Below, piece by piece: positions 7,031 to 17,034 of a stretch of 64,000 bases of DNA. Made by a program: the position numbers and the translations under genes. Origin of the DNA: Bifidobacterium animalis subsp. animalis ATCC 25527. Its GTDB lineage: Bacteria > Actinomycetota > Actinomycetes > Actinomycetales > Bifidobacteriaceae. The notes beneath the pieces were generated by a model. It did not search any database, was not told the DNA's origin, and was given only the letters and a program-made list of their open reading frames with translations. Location of the stretch: contig NC_017834.1 in NCBI RefSeq assembly GCF_000260715.1, forward strand, positions 930,001-994,000, given 5' to 3'. Position 1 is the first letter of the stretch. Each line of letters opens with the position of its first letter.

Positions 7031-9670
7031 TCAGTCCACGCCGGAGTAAGCCACGATGCCACGATTGACGCGCGCGTAGGCCTCATGCGCGACGGCGGCG
7101 AGCTCGGCACCGCCCTCCCCCAGATACGGTTCGGCGACGGCGATCTGCTGCAATACGTCGGCAATGCGTTTCGCCGTACGTACGAAATCCCCACCGGTCA
7201 TGTCGCTGTGTTCGAGCACTTCGGAGAGCGAGTCACCATATGCCCAGTTGTACATGAGATCGACGATGCCGAAGTCCAGCGGTTGCAGATAGTTCTCCAG
7301 ACCGTTCGCCTCGCACAATGCGATGATTTGCCCATCCATGTCCCTCAAGGCGTTCGCGGCCTGCATCACACGACCACGGGGGCCTCCCGGGTACCTTCTC
7401 GGTTCCCCACCCTCGCCTCGGCGCGGCTCATACAGCAACGACGACATCACTGCAGCGAGTTCGGGGGCATTAAGATCGTCGAAGATGCCATGGGTGATCG
7501 CCTGTGCCAATACCAGATCACGTTCGGTGTAGAGTCGCCTGAGTAGCTGCCCGTATTCGGTGAGCCTGTAGTCGGTGTGACCGTTCTCGTCGGCTGTCTC
7601 AAGGTAACCGAGCACTTCGAGGCTATGGCATATGCGGTCGAACTGGCGAGCCACCGAACTGGTACGGGACTCATAGCGGTATTCCAGACGCTCGAGTTCC
7701 TTGGTCTCACGCACCCAGCGGTGACCCCATTTCATCAGGGTCTTGAAATCGGGAGACTGTTTGGCGGGGTGGTTCGCCTCCTGCTCTTTGAGCCGGGCGA
7801 TCTGTGCATCCAGCCGGCGGAATGCACGTGAACGCTCCTCATTCGACTTGAACACCTCGTGCTTGAGCCGCCGACGTTCGTTCTTCTGCAGGTCGCTGAG
7901 CTTCATGCGAATGCGCAGCAGCTCCACCATGTCACCGGCATCGTTGGCCATGGCCTCCTCATAGCCGGCTATGGCCTTGCGCAGTTTGCCGATGCATGCC
8001 TCGAGATCCCATGCCGACTCATTGGCCTCCCATTGGGCGAACGAATGGTCGAGGGTGTCTCGTGCCGTCTCATAATCGCTGGAGTTGAGCAGATTGACGG
8101 CCATATTGAAGGTCGCCTTGAAGCTCGAATGCAGCGGGTAGACGCGCTTGCTGGACAATGCCACTGCCGTCTCGGGTTTGAAATAGCGGTGATCGACCAC
8201 GATGGCATTACCTATGGTGTCGATGCCTCGGCGTCCAGCACGGCCGGTGAGTTGGGTGTACTCCCCCGGGGTCAATGGCACGATGCCTGTGCCATTGTAT
8301 TTCTCCAGCTTCTCCACCACGACGCTGCGTGCCGGCATGTTGATGCCGAGCGCCAGTGTCTCGGTGGCGAACACACACTTGATGAGGCCCTCTTCGAACA
8401 GGCGCTCGACAATCTGCTTGAACAGCGCGATCATACCGGCATGGTGCGCGGCAAAACCCTCTTCCAAGGCATAGCGGAACTGCGAGAAGTGCAGGGTCTT
8501 CAGGTCCTCACGAGTGAGCTGCCCCTCGATCATCTCATCCACAATCTTGCGGATGCGCAGGGCCTCCTCGTCAGTAGTGAGCCGCAACCCGGCGTTGAGG
8601 CACTGGTCCACTGCCTCGTCACAGCCATTGCGTGAGAACACGAAATAGATGGCGGGGAGCATGCCCAAGAAGTTCAGTTCATCGACGACCGCCCAGCGGC
8701 GAGGCTGATATCGTTCCGGCTTGCGCACGAACTTGCGTTTGCCTCCGCGATCTCGCCGCCGCTCCGGCCTATCATGGGTGTCCGCGCGCGCGCGCCGCGC
8801 CTCCATACGGTCGAGCTCGTCAAGCCGGTTCATCAGCCGTGCATTCATTTTGACGGTCTGTTCACCCATATCGTCCCTGCGATACAGGTCGAACAACTCC
8901 GGTTCGGTGCGCGGATCCTTTTGCAATAACACATACTGGTCCAGCGGAACCGGTCGATGTTCAGACACCACGAGCTTGGTGTCCCCACGTACTGATTCAA
9001 TCCAGTCTGCAAAGTCTTCGACATTCGACACAGTAGCGGAGAGCCCGATGATTCGAACGCTTTGGGGAAGGTGGATGATCACTTCCTCCCAGATCGGCCC
9101 TCTGAACCTGTCGGCGAGATAATGGACTTCGTCGAGAATCACATAGCCCAAGGCATTGAGTGTTGTCGAATGTTCGTAGAGCATATTGCGCAGCACTTCA
9201 GTGGTCATCACCACGATGTCTGCCTCGGAATTTATCGAGGTGTCGCCGGTGAGCAACCCCACCTTATCCGCACCGTACATATCGACCAGATCATGGTACT
9301 TCTGGTTGCTCAACGCCTTGATAGGCGTCGTGTAGAACGCCTTCACATTGCGTTGCTGAGCCAGGTATATGGCGAAATCGGCCACCACGGTTTTCCCGGC
9401 GCCGGTCGGTGCCGCCACAAGCACATTGGAGCCGGCCTCAAGAGCCTCGTTGGCATCCTGCTGAAAGGCATCCAACTCGAATGGCATACGGTCCGCGAAC
9501 CGTGCCGCCACAGACTGCATGTGCTGCCTCGACTCCTTGAAGGCTTGGTACCGTTCAGCGGGGCTGAGTTCGCGCTCGCCTGTTTTCTCGTCTGTTGGCT
9601 CGGAATGCCTGTTCCTTTTGTTTCGTCCTGCCATTTTCCCCATCCACGTCAGTCGTTGAATGAGGCCCAT
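7031..9670 (-). CDS. helY: Ski2/Mtr4-like DEAD/DEAH RNA helicase HelY
   Basis: An 879-residue superfamily 2 helicase. Motif I is APTGAGKT (residues about 90), then TTPIKALSNQK, motif II DEVHYLADRFRG, motif III SATVSN, and motif VI QLTGRAGRRGID. The C-terminal third fits the DSHCT domain of Mtr4/Ski2 proteins. Like HelY of actinobacteria it probably unwinds structured RNA, but the substrate is not shown. Two starts are possible: ATG at 9670, overlapping the upstream gene by 22 bases, or ATG at 9634 (MAGRNKRN). In Mycobacterium, helY follows pafBC and tat genes; here only a small membrane gene intervenes. Confidence 0.92.
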   Translation of the reverse strand: MGLIQRLTWMGKMAGRNKRNRHSEPTDEKTGERELSPAERYQAFKESRQHMQSVAARFADRMPFELDAFQQDANEALEAGSNVLVAAPTGAGKTVVADFAIYLAQQRNVKAFYTTPIKALSNQKYHDLVDMYGADKVGLLTGDTSINSEADIVVMTTEVLRNMLYEHSTTLNALGYVILDEVHYLADRFRGPIWEEVIIHLPQSVRIIGLSATVSNVEDFADWIESVRGDTKLVVSEHRPVPLDQYVLLQKDPRTEPELFDLYRRDDMGEQTVKMNARLMNRLDELDRMEARRARADTHDRPERRRDRGGKRKFVRKPERYQPRRWAVVDELNFLGMLPAIYFVFSRNGCDEAVDQCLNAGLRLTTDEEALRIRKIVDEMIEGQLTREDLKTLHFSQFRYALEEGFAAHHAGMIALFKQIVERLFEEGLIKCVFATETLALGINMPARSVVVEKLEKYNGTGIVPLTPGEYTQLTGRAGRRGIDTIGNAIVVDHRYFKPETAVALSSKRVYPLHSSFKATFNMAVNLLNSSDYETARDTLDHSFAQWEANESAWDLEACIGKLRKAIAGYEEAMANDAGDMVELLRIRMKLSDLQKNERRRLKHEVFKSNEERSRAFRRLDAQIARLKEQEANHPAKQSPDFKTLMKWGHRWVRETKELERLEYRYESRTSSVARQFDRICHSLEVLGYLETADENGHTDYRLTEYGQLLRRLYTERDLVLAQAITHGIFDDLNAPELAAVMSSLLYEPRRGEGGEPRRYPGGPRGRVMQAANALRDMDGQIIALCEANGLENYLQPLDFGIVDLMYNWAYGDSLSEVLEHSDMTGGDFVRTAKRIADVLQQIAVAEPYLGEGGAELAAVAHEAYARVNRGIVAYSGVD

Positions 9671-9966
9671 CTACTCCAGATTCGTGCATAGCGTTCACGA
9701 CGTGCCCGCTTGCGCTCGTCCACCTTTGTATGGGCCTGCGTGTATCGATTGGCGGCCACCTCGAGTGGCTCGGTGAAGATGGGGCGCTCCTTGGGGTGTC
9801 GGGTGCCTTCGGTATCGGTCATGAGGGTCATCCGTTCGGAGACCGCCTCACCGGTCCGTTGCACCGATTGGAGCGCATGGAGTCCGTGAATGATCACATA
9901 GATGATGCCGGCGATCAACACCGCCAGCATGGCAAGGGCCAGAATCAACCAGATCCACCACGGCAT
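9649..9966 (-). CDS. Small single-pass membrane protein, unknown
   Basis: A 105-residue protein: N-terminal transmembrane helix (residues 3-27, WWIWLILALAMLAVLIAGII) and a charged cytoplasmic part rich in Lys and Arg near the C-terminus (KVDERKRARRERYARIW). Preceded by AGAGGGAACGC. It occupies the place of tatA/tatC between pafC and helY of Mycobacterium, but it lacks the TatA amphipathic-helix pattern, so I do not call it TatA. Its 3' end overlaps the helY start. Confidence 0.7.
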   Translation of the reverse strand: MPWWIWLILALAMLAVLIAGIIYVIIHGLHALQSVQRTGEAVSERMTLMTDTEGTRHPKERPIFTEPLEVAANRYTQAHTKVDERKRARRERYARIWSRWASFND

Positions 9967-10055
9967 GCGTTCCCTCTTTCCTTGCGTCGTCCTGTCAATT
10001 CCACCGGGCGCGATGGCGTCCGTCCGTCATGTAATATACCTCTACAAGCACAGCG

Positions 10056-11993
10056 TCAGCGGCTATGATGCTCCTCGGCTGAATGGGAGCCGCCGTTCTC
10101 GTCGAGCATGCTCAGCTCACGCTTGGCGCGTGCGATAATCATCGTGCGCAAGGTCTCCGGTGCCACAGCCAGAATGTGGCGCGCATGAGCAATGCAGAAC
10201 GCCACGAACCACGAATCAGATTGAATCTGCAGTCGGACCTTTTCCCCTTCGCCGCATGGCTCCACCTCGGCATCGGCGAGTGTGCGTATGAACTCCAGAT
10301 GCGGTTGATCGGTGATGAAGGCGGCGGCGGTGGAGGTCTCGATGCTCCATTTGCGCAGGTCGCTTACAGAGACATCTGGAATCTGCACCGGCTTGGTCGG
10401 TTCCACCTCTGCGGCCTCCTCTATGCGCGCGATGCGCAGGATCTGCCAGATTCGAGGTTCTCCGGTCTCCTTGTTAATCGTCATGTCCTTATGCACGATC
10501 TTGTGCAGCGCCGCTGGAGCGACGTCTTCCACATCGGTCCACAAGGCCACGTAATACACGCCTTCGTCCACGTAGATTTTGGACGGCGCCACCAAACGCT
10601 CACGAATACGGCCCGAGCCGTCGGTGTACTTCATGTCCAGCAGTGCATGCTCAGCGATTGCCTTCTTCACAATGCCGAAGGAACGCGGTTCCACCTCATA
10701 GCCGGTCAGGCTCAGCCAAGGGGTTTGTCCGGGTTCTACATACTGGCGCAGACGGTCGTAGAGATCAACCGCTTGATTGCGCTCTTCGGCGGGCAGCAAT
10801 GGCGCATGGGCCAGATAGTTCACCGATGCGGTGAGCATGCTCATGTACTGCGGCGAGATTCCGGCGAGGCGTTCAAGACCGAGGGAGTTCGTGGCACAGA
10901 CGATGCCTTCGGATTCGAGCAACGACCAGTCGATGTCGAAGAACTGGCTGCCGGCCATCTCCCCATCGTCGGAGACGGTGGTGAGGGTGTTGATGTCCTT
11001 GTGAATCGTCTGCACGAACTTCTTGCGCTCGTCGTCGTTCTTGGGGACGCCAATGAAGCGCACGGCGAGTTCAGAGAGCGAATACTCCTCCCCCATGTGT
11101 GCGGAGAGGAACAGCATGAGACGCAGACGGCGGTCCACTTCGCTTCCCGTCTGGAACGAGCTCTTCTTGTGGCTCTTGCCGTTCGCACCGTCTTCGTCCT
11201 CCGCCTCGTCGCCGGCATCAATGGCATGGGCCGCCACCTTGGCGCTGGACATGTTTGCGGAGTCATCGGCGAGCTGGAAGCCGATGGCCGCATTGAGGCG
11301 TCGACGGAATGCATCGACGGCCTCCGGCGGATTCACAATGGAGGTATTCGGATGCTCAAGCACGAACATGACGAGATCGTCGGTGTCGGTGTAGGCGACA
11401 TTCAGGCTTTCGCCGTTCACGGAAAGCGTGGCGGCGAATCGGCGGGAATCCACCTCCTTCACCAGATTCTCGGGGATGTGCTGAGTGCCCAGACCAGGTG
11501 CGATCGAATCAAGGCCGAGACCGGGAATCGGCGTCTGCGGCACGCGCGGTGCCGTGCGAGAGACGTGTTGCGGTTGAGGTTGTGGGGCGGACGACATGGA
11601 CATCGATCGCGCGAGATAGTTGGCGGCCGCCAACACCGGCATGTCTTCCGGCTGGAACTTCAGCCGGATACGGGGCTCGTCGCCGAGCTGGAGGCGGTAC
11701 GAGGCGAAATCCTGACCTTCGGACTTCGAGGAGTATTCAGGTTGCCGTGACTCTATGGCGATTCCCATGGCCGCCAGCTTTGCGCGGTCACGTTGGAATT
11801 GTTTTGCGAAAGCCGCCTTTGCGGCCTGATCAGCCAGTTCGCCGTAGGAGTCAGCGTATGCCTTCACACGCTGGGCGATCTGGCGGGAAGTCAGCCATTG
11901 CGGAAAAGCGGACGACAACACTGCCAGCACATCAAGCTCATGCTTGCCCCACTTATCCGAGAAGCGGCGCCTGCCGTTACTACCCTCAGCCAT
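10056..11993 (-). CDS. pafBC: Fused PafB-PafC type WYL-domain transcriptional regulator
   Basis: A 645-residue protein that corresponds to separate PafB and PafC joined in one chain. The N-terminal HTH is at residues 15-60 (LDVLAVLSSAFPQWLTSRQIAQRV); the second half (about 285 onward) has another HTH-like region (EYSLSELAVRFIGVPKNDDE) and a WYL ligand-binding domain (LLDMKYTDGSGRIRERLVAP, VYYVALWTD). PafBC activates the RecA-independent DNA-damage response in Mycobacterium by acting with RNA polymerase. A long hydrophilic insertion lies at 130-165. Start has TGAGGA before ATG. Confidence 0.85.
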   Translation of the reverse strand: MAEGSNGRRRFSDKWGKHELDVLAVLSSAFPQWLTSRQIAQRVKAYADSYGELADQAAKAAFAKQFQRDRAKLAAMGIAIESRQPEYSSKSEGQDFASYRLQLGDEPRIRLKFQPEDMPVLAAANYLARSMSMSSAPQPQPQHVSRTAPRVPQTPIPGLGLDSIAPGLGTQHIPENLVKEVDSRRFAATLSVNGESLNVAYTDTDDLVMFVLEHPNTSIVNPPEAVDAFRRRLNAAIGFQLADDSANMSSAKVAAHAIDAGDEAEDEDGANGKSHKKSSFQTGSEVDRRLRLMLFLSAHMGEEYSLSELAVRFIGVPKNDDERKKFVQTIHKDINTLTTVSDDGEMAGSQFFDIDWSLLESEGIVCATNSLGLERLAGISPQYMSMLTASVNYLAHAPLLPAEERNQAVDLYDRLRQYVEPGQTPWLSLTGYEVEPRSFGIVKKAIAEHALLDMKYTDGSGRIRERLVAPSKIYVDEGVYYVALWTDVEDVAPAALHKIVHKDMTINKETGEPRIWQILRIARIEEAAEVEPTKPVQIPDVSVSDLRKWSIETSTAAAFITDQPHLEFIRTLADAEVEPCGEGEKVRLQIQSDSWFVAFCIAHARHILAVAPETLRTMIIARAKRELSMLDENGGSHSAEEHHSR

Positions 11994-12029
11994 TAGTCCT
12001 CACGTATCGTTACCGTTTTAAATCAAAGT

Positions 12030-12047
12030 GGGCGTATGAAAACGCCC
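12030..12047. terminator. Small hairpin between ugpA and pafBC
   Basis: GGGCGT/ACGCCC stem (12030-12035 and 12042-12047) in the AT-rich gap between two minus-strand genes. An overlapping imperfect AAGGGGC/GGCCCTT pairing lies beside it. It may end ugpA transcription or lie in the pafBC leader. Confidence 0.4.
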
Positions 12048-12129
12048 CTTGTATTATCATAAGGGCCTTTTCCTCAAATGGTGTACTGAAACACCGAAAA
12101 AGACCAAATTTTCTTTTCTGCGAACAATT

Positions 12130-13557
12130 CTACAGCCATTCGTCGGGCTCTATACCCTGCGGTCCCACGAATTCGCCGTTTGGGACATAACTCGGCCGTC
12201 CCTCATCATGCAATGTCGCCTCACCATAGAAGTTCACATCGCGGCCGAAGGTCCAATCCCCCTCCACCGTGACCGAGGCAGCCGCTGCGAGCGATGGCAC
12301 GCCATAGGGGAACCGGTCGTCGAAATCATGGATGTTCTTATAGAAGCGCGTGTCAAGCTGGACGTTCGGGAAGATGTAGTTGCCGTCCTCCATCTCGTAC
12401 TGATCAGTCAGATGGAAGCGGTCGGAGCGCATGATGAACAGATCGTCGGTGGTTTTTACCGGCAGGAAGCGCATGCGGTCCACCTCGACGCAGATTGCCC
12501 CGTTGAACAGACTCACCGCAGCGCCCATCGCGGTCTCGAGCTGAATCACCTTGGTGGTGGAGGCATCCGTTGGGTCGACGGTCTTGTAATTGCGAATGAC
12601 AGGCAATGGAAGCACGCCGTTGCTCTGTGCCAGTTTCTCGCGTAGGGAGTCGATGCGCACCCAGATGTTGTTCGTATTGAAATACGGATGCTTGGCGATG
12701 TTCTTGGCTTCCGCCGCGTCTTCGGGAGCCACCTGCGTCATCTCACGCAGCATGAGCCTACCGGTGACCTTGTCGCGAACGATGTGACCACCCTTGCGAT
12801 CCGCTTCGGTACGTTTCGACACTTCGATCATGAACGGAGCGCCGGTGTTTTCGAAGTGCTGGGCCAGAGTGCGTGACGGGCGTGCACCCAGATTGTCGGA
12901 GTTCGAGATGAACAGGTACTTGAATCCGTGGCTTTCGAGAATGTCGAGCAGACCCGATTCCCATAGGGTCGAATACAGGTCGCCGTGTCCCGGTGGGCAC
13001 CATTCGAGATCGGGATTGGCGGGGAATGATACCGGCGCCCCTGTGGAGAGGTCGATCTTGGGCTCCACGTGCTGGATGATCTCCATCGGAACATCCTCCT
13101 GATGGAACCGCTTGTCTCGGTTGAGCACCTTCATGGTGTCGGACGATGTGCGGAACGAGTTCATGAACGTCAGCGGGAGCTTCACGCCCAGTCGGTTGCG
13201 TGCGGTTTCCACCTGTCCGAGAATGATGTCGATGAAGCGCATTTGCTTGGCCTTGTGCCTGCGAACCGGCAATAATGATTTTGCGCAGTCGAGCCCCATT
13301 GAGGTTCCCAGACCGCCGTTGAGCTTGAGGAACGCCGTCTTGGCGAATGCGTCGACCGCCTTGTCGTGGTTGATCGTCTCATAGATCTGCGCGAAATTGG
13401 GAATGTCCTGAACCGGCTCGATGTCCTCCTCGCGAATCCAAGTGGTGCCGTCCTCGTGCTTCCACACATCATAGAGATGCTCGAATTGGGCTATGGCCGT
13501 CTCGCTCAGGCCATGGGCCTTCATCTTCTCGGCGGTTCGCTCGAATGCGTCGGTCAT
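12130..13557 (-). CDS. ugpA: UTP--glucose-1-phosphate uridylyltransferase, eukaryotic-type
   Basis: A 475-residue enzyme making UDP-glucose from UTP and glucose 1-phosphate, needed in bifidobacteria for galactose/Leloir metabolism and cell-surface glycans. It belongs to the UDPGP family found in eukaryotes, not the short GalU family: the nucleotide-binding loop reads FLKLNGGLGTSMGLDCAKSL (about 80-100), followed by the conserved Lys in LPVRRHKAKQM and NSDNLGARPS. Preceded by GAAAGG. It appears to be a single transcription unit. Confidence 0.93.
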   Translation of the reverse strand: MTDAFERTAEKMKAHGLSETAIAQFEHLYDVWKHEDGTTWIREEDIEPVQDIPNFAQIYETINHDKAVDAFAKTAFLKLNGGLGTSMGLDCAKSLLPVRRHKAKQMRFIDIILGQVETARNRLGVKLPLTFMNSFRTSSDTMKVLNRDKRFHQEDVPMEIIQHVEPKIDLSTGAPVSFPANPDLEWCPPGHGDLYSTLWESGLLDILESHGFKYLFISNSDNLGARPSRTLAQHFENTGAPFMIEVSKRTEADRKGGHIVRDKVTGRLMLREMTQVAPEDAAEAKNIAKHPYFNTNNIWVRIDSLREKLAQSNGVLPLPVIRNYKTVDPTDASTTKVIQLETAMGAAVSLFNGAICVEVDRMRFLPVKTTDDLFIMRSDRFHLTDQYEMEDGNYIFPNVQLDTRFYKNIHDFDDRFPYGVPSLAAAASVTVEGDWTFGRDVNFYGEATLHDEGRPSYVPNGEFVGPQGIEPDEWL

Positions 13558-13819
13558 GTCAAACCTTTCTCATACGAAGAGGATCTCTGTATCGTTGTGC
13601 CAACTGTGCCAAGTGTAGCCTTTTTCCCAAGGATTCGCATCTTTTGCATGACTATTCGACTTCTTTTCCTAGTTTCAGTTGAAAATATGTAAACAACGAA
13701 GAGAAAAGAATTAGTATGCGAATATTTTTAAAGCATCGTCAGATCATCCCGAATTGATTCTTTGTAATATGGCAGATTGACCGACGACAGAAAATGAGGT
13801 GGGCAGAAATCCCATGAAG

Positions 13820-13893
<74 letters not shown>

Positions 13894-13975
13894 TATTGCT
13901 CAAAGGCAACGAATACACAATATAGCAGAGGGGGCGGATAATGGCCGACGCTGCGCGCGTCGGCCATTGGAATCG

Positions 13976-16108
13976 CTACTTACGGCGCTTCTTTTCGCGA
14001 ATATTCACCGAGATCTGGATCGGCGATCCCTCAAATCCGAATTCCTCACGTAGCGAACGCTCCAGGAAGCGTCGGTATCCGTGCTCCAGGAAGCCAGTAG
14101 CGAAGATCACGAAGCGCGGCGGCCGACTTGACGCCTGGGTAGCGAACAGAATGCGAGGCTGTTTGCCACCCCGTACCGGATGCGGGTGCGAGGCTTGGAT
14201 CTTGCCGAGGAATGCGTTGAGTTTGCCCGTCGGAATACGCTTGTCCCAAGATTCGAGCGCCTGCGTCATCGCCTTGGCCAAACGGTTCGTGTGCCAGCCG
14301 GTCTTCGCCGAGAGATTCACGCGTTGAGCCCAAGTGACACGGTCGAATTCGGTCTTCCATAACCGCTCCATGCGCTGGCGGTCGAATTCATCCATGAGAT
14401 CCCATTTGTTGAATACGAGCACCACTGCGCGGCCTGCATCCACCGCCGTGCTCATGACCTTGAGATCCTGATCGGAGATCGGAATGGAGGCGTCGAACAG
14501 TACCAAGGCGAGCTCGGAGCGTTCGATGGCCGCTTGGGTGCGCAGCGACGAGTAGTACTCCGCGCCCGACAGCTTGTGCTGGCGACGTTTGATGCCCGCC
14601 GTGTCGATGAACAGGTAATCCTCGCCGTCGATGGTCACGATTTCATCCACAGGATCGCGCGTGGTGCCGGCAAGCTCGTTCACCACCGAGCGTTCCGAGT
14701 GTGAGAGTTGGTTGAGCAGCGACGACTTACCCACGTTAGGGCGCCCCACTAACGCCACACGGCGCAGATGGGATGGCGTGAGGAAACCGGAGGTCTTTTC
14801 GGCGCTTTTCATTTGCGCAACGGCCTCATCGAGCAGGTCACCCACTCCCCTGCCGTGCATGGCAGAGATCGGGTACGGTTCACCAAGCCCGAGCTTCCAG
14901 AATTCAGCGGCCATATATTCGCTGATCTGGTCGTCGATCTTGTTCACTGCAACGGTGACGGGTTTGCCGTCCTGACGCAGTAGCTTCACGATGCGCTCGT
15001 CGGTCTGTGTGAGCCCGGTGAGCGCATCGACCACAAAGATCACGGAGTCCGCCAACTCAACGGCAATCTGAGCCTGGGATGCGATGGCGGAGTCGATGCC
15101 TTCGACGTCGGCCTCCCAGCCGCCGGTGTCCACCAGTTTGAAGTCAGTGCCCGCCCATTCGGCGTCATAGCTCACCCGATCACGGGTGACGCCCGGCGTG
15201 TCCTCCACAACCGCGGCACGACGTCCGAGAATACGGTTCACCAATGTCGACTTGCCCACGTTCGGACGACCCACCACTGCGATGACGCCCACCGCCTTGC
15301 GGCGGTCCGACTCTCCGCCTGCACTGAATGCGGAGCCGTCGAGCAGACCCTCATCGCCCTCATCAAGTTCGTAATCGTCGAGATTGGCGGCATATTGCCG
15401 GTATTCCTGTTCTTCGATCGCGTCGTCGACCAGACCAATCATCAGATCGAGCGTCTCCCCGAAATCGATGTCGGAGTTGTCAATCGTCGTCACACCATCC
15501 GAAGCCTCCGTGAAGTGGGTGACTTTCGAGTCGGCGGCGTCGCGTTTCGCTACGTCATCGCTGCCCACGCCACCGGCCTGCTCCTGCTTGTTACGACGTG
15601 CCTGACGCACCTCCTCGCGGGCCGTGAGCAGAATGCGCACCTCCGCACCGGGTTCCACGACGTCGGTGATGTCACGCCCCTCGGCTACGACACCACGGCC
15701 GTGCGAGAACGAATCATCGGCGCTTTGAGCCGCGATGTAGGCACGTTGCGCCGCGATGAGCACGTTGCGCACCGGTATGATCGCCGCGAGTCTGGATACG
15801 TGGGATGAGACCTCCTGCGAGCGAATCTGCTCGCTGATGTCGACGTCGTCGGCGAAGACGCCGGGATGCTGGGGGTCGACGCTGATGTCGAAATGGCTGT
15901 CGGTGAAGAAGGCCGCCACGATCTCCGTCACCTGCTGCTCGTCCACATGGGCCGCATCCAGGTCGACCCCGCGCTCCAGGCACCACCATGTGCATGCACG
16001 ATACATGGCGCCCGTGTCGAGGTAGGCGAACCCAAAATAGTCCGCAAGGGCCTTCGACGAAGACGACTTGCCCACGCCGGCAGGGCCATCGATTGCCACA
16101 CGAATCAT
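13976..16108 (-). CDS. cmk-der: Bifunctional cytidylate kinase / ribosome-biogenesis GTPase Der
   Basis: A 710-residue fusion. Residues 1-225 are CMP kinase (P-loop [17 protein letters not shown], then LDTGAMYRA), which phosphorylates CMP/dCMP. Residues about 273-710 are the double-GTPase Der (EngA): G1 motifs GRPNVGKST and [10 protein letters not shown]2 TPGVTRD and AGTTRD, G4 NKID and NKWD, and a C-terminal KH-like domain; Der acts in 50S assembly. An acidic linker (about 235-265) joins the two. Start overlaps the pseudouridine synthase stop (ATGA). Confidence 0.95.
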   Translation of the reverse strand: MIRVAIDGPAGVGKSSSSKALADYFGFAYLDTGAMYRACTWWCLERGVDLDAAHVDEQQVTEIVAAFFTDSHFDISVDPQHPGVFADDVDISEQIRSQEVSSHVSRLAAIIPVRNVLIAAQRAYIAAQSADDSFSHGRGVVAEGRDITDVVEPGAEVRILLTAREEVRQARRNKQEQAGGVGSDDVAKRDAADSKVTHFTEASDGVTTIDNSDIDFGETLDLMIGLVDDAIEEQEYRQYAANLDDYELDEGDEGLLDGSAFSAGGESDRRKAVGVIAVVGRPNVGKSTLVNRILGRRAAVVEDTPGVTRDRVSYDAEWAGTDFKLVDTGGWEADVEGIDSAIASQAQIAVELADSVIFVVDALTGLTQTDERIVKLLRQDGKPVTVAVNKIDDQISEYMAAEFWKLGLGEPYPISAMHGRGVGDLLDEAVAQMKSAEKTSGFLTPSHLRRVALVGRPNVGKSSLLNQLSHSERSVVNELAGTTRDPVDEIVTIDGEDYLFIDTAGIKRRQHKLSGAEYYSSLRTQAAIERSELALVLFDASIPISDQDLKVMSTAVDAGRAVVLVFNKWDLMDEFDRQRMERLWKTEFDRVTWAQRVNLSAKTGWHTNRLAKAMTQALESWDKRIPTGKLNAFLGKIQASHPHPVRGGKQPRILFATQASSRPPRFVIFATGFLEHGYRRFLERSLREEFGFEGSPIQISVNIREKKRRK

Positions 16109-16878
16109 AGACCGACCTCCTTCGAGAGTGCGCGAACCTCATCCTGCGACAGCACACGGTAGGACCCGGATTTGATGTCACCGAGCTTGATCGGGCCGAT
16201 CTGCGTACGCACCAGCCGTTTGACCGGGAAGCCGATAGCCCCGAAGATGCGGCGGACAATGCGGTTGCGTCCAGAATGGAGCACCACCTTCACGATGGTC
16301 TGGTCACGGTTCGAATCGATGATCGAGCAGTGGTCGAGCTTGATCCAGCCGTCGTCGAGCTGCACGCCGGTGCGTACGAGACGACGGCATACCGTGCCGC
16401 TCATATGCCCTTCCAATGTGGCGATGTAGGTCTTCTCCACCTCGTATTTCGGATGCATGACATGCTGGCTTAGTTCGCCGTCGTTCGTCATGAGGATAAG
16501 GCCCTCGGAATCGTAGTCCAGGCGCCCCATGTGGAAGATGCGCTCATATTTGTCGCCGACGATGTCACGCAACGTATAGCGCCCCTTCGGGTCGTCCATC
16601 GTGCTCAGCACCTTGCGTGGCTTGTTCAATGCCAAGGTGATGTGCCGCGGATTCAGTCGTATGCGTGAGCCATCGACGCGTACTTGCTGGCGTTTCGGGT
16701 CGACTCGGGTGCCCAGTTCGGTGACGAGTTCGCCATCGACCTCGACACGGCCGTCGGTGATCATTTCCTCGCATTTGCGGCGGGATCCAAATCCCGCCTG
16801 CGCCAGAAGCTTCTGCAGGCGAATACCGTCGCCGTCGTTCTCATATTGTTTTCTGGCTTGGCTGTAGATGTGTGGCAT
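16105..16878 (-). CDS. rRNA pseudouridine synthase (RsuA/RluB family)
   Basis: A 257-residue enzyme converting specific uridines of rRNA to pseudouridine. The N-terminal S4 RNA-binding domain reads [20 protein letters not shown]; the catalytic motif is [19 protein letters not shown] with the Asp nucleophile; [16 protein letters not shown] is family-typical. Start chosen at 16878 because GGGAGA precedes the ATG; the frame is open a further nine codons. Co-translated with cmk-der. Large-subunit specificity (RluB) is likely but not proven. Confidence 0.92.
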   Translation of the reverse strand: MPHIYSQARKQYENDGDGIRLQKLLAQAGFGSRRKCEEMITDGRVEVDGELVTELGTRVDPKRQQVRVDGSRIRLNPRHITLALNKPRKVLSTMDDPKGRYTLRDIVGDKYERIFHMGRLDYDSEGLILMTNDGELSQHVMHPKYEVEKTYIATLEGHMSGTVCRRLVRTGVQLDDGWIKLDHCSIIDSNRDQTIVKVVLHSGRNRIVRRIFGAIGFPVKRLVRTQIGPIKLGDIKSGSYRVLSQDEVRALSKEVGL

Positions 16879-16923
16879 CGTTCTCCCAACGTGGCCGAAT
16901 AACATATAACTTTCTCAATATAC

Positions 16924-16967
16924 TGTGCAAACGGTACTCCCGTCAAGCATTGACGAGCATTTGCACA
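16924..16967. promoter_or_regulatory. Nested inverted repeat upstream of the aquaporin gene
   Basis: Outer arms TGTGCAAA (16924-16931) and TTTGCACA (16960-16967) enclose a second repeat, CGTCAA-GCA-TTGACG (16941-16955). It lies in the divergent gap between the pseudouridine synthase and aquaporin genes and could be an operator for either. Confidence 0.4.
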
Positions 16968-17034
16968 ACTTGTTGAGTATGATGGGCTCCGGTCGCAAAA
17001 CGCTTTGCGTCTGCCATTTGAATGAAGGAACAAT

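Noticed and set aside
9649..9966. TatA identity for the small membrane gene
   Set aside because: Position fits, but the sequence after the helix lacks the amphipathic helix and Phe-Gly hinge of TatA.
10083..11750. 555-codon open reading opposite pafBC
   Set aside because: The minus strand has a WYL regulator with proper start and domain order.
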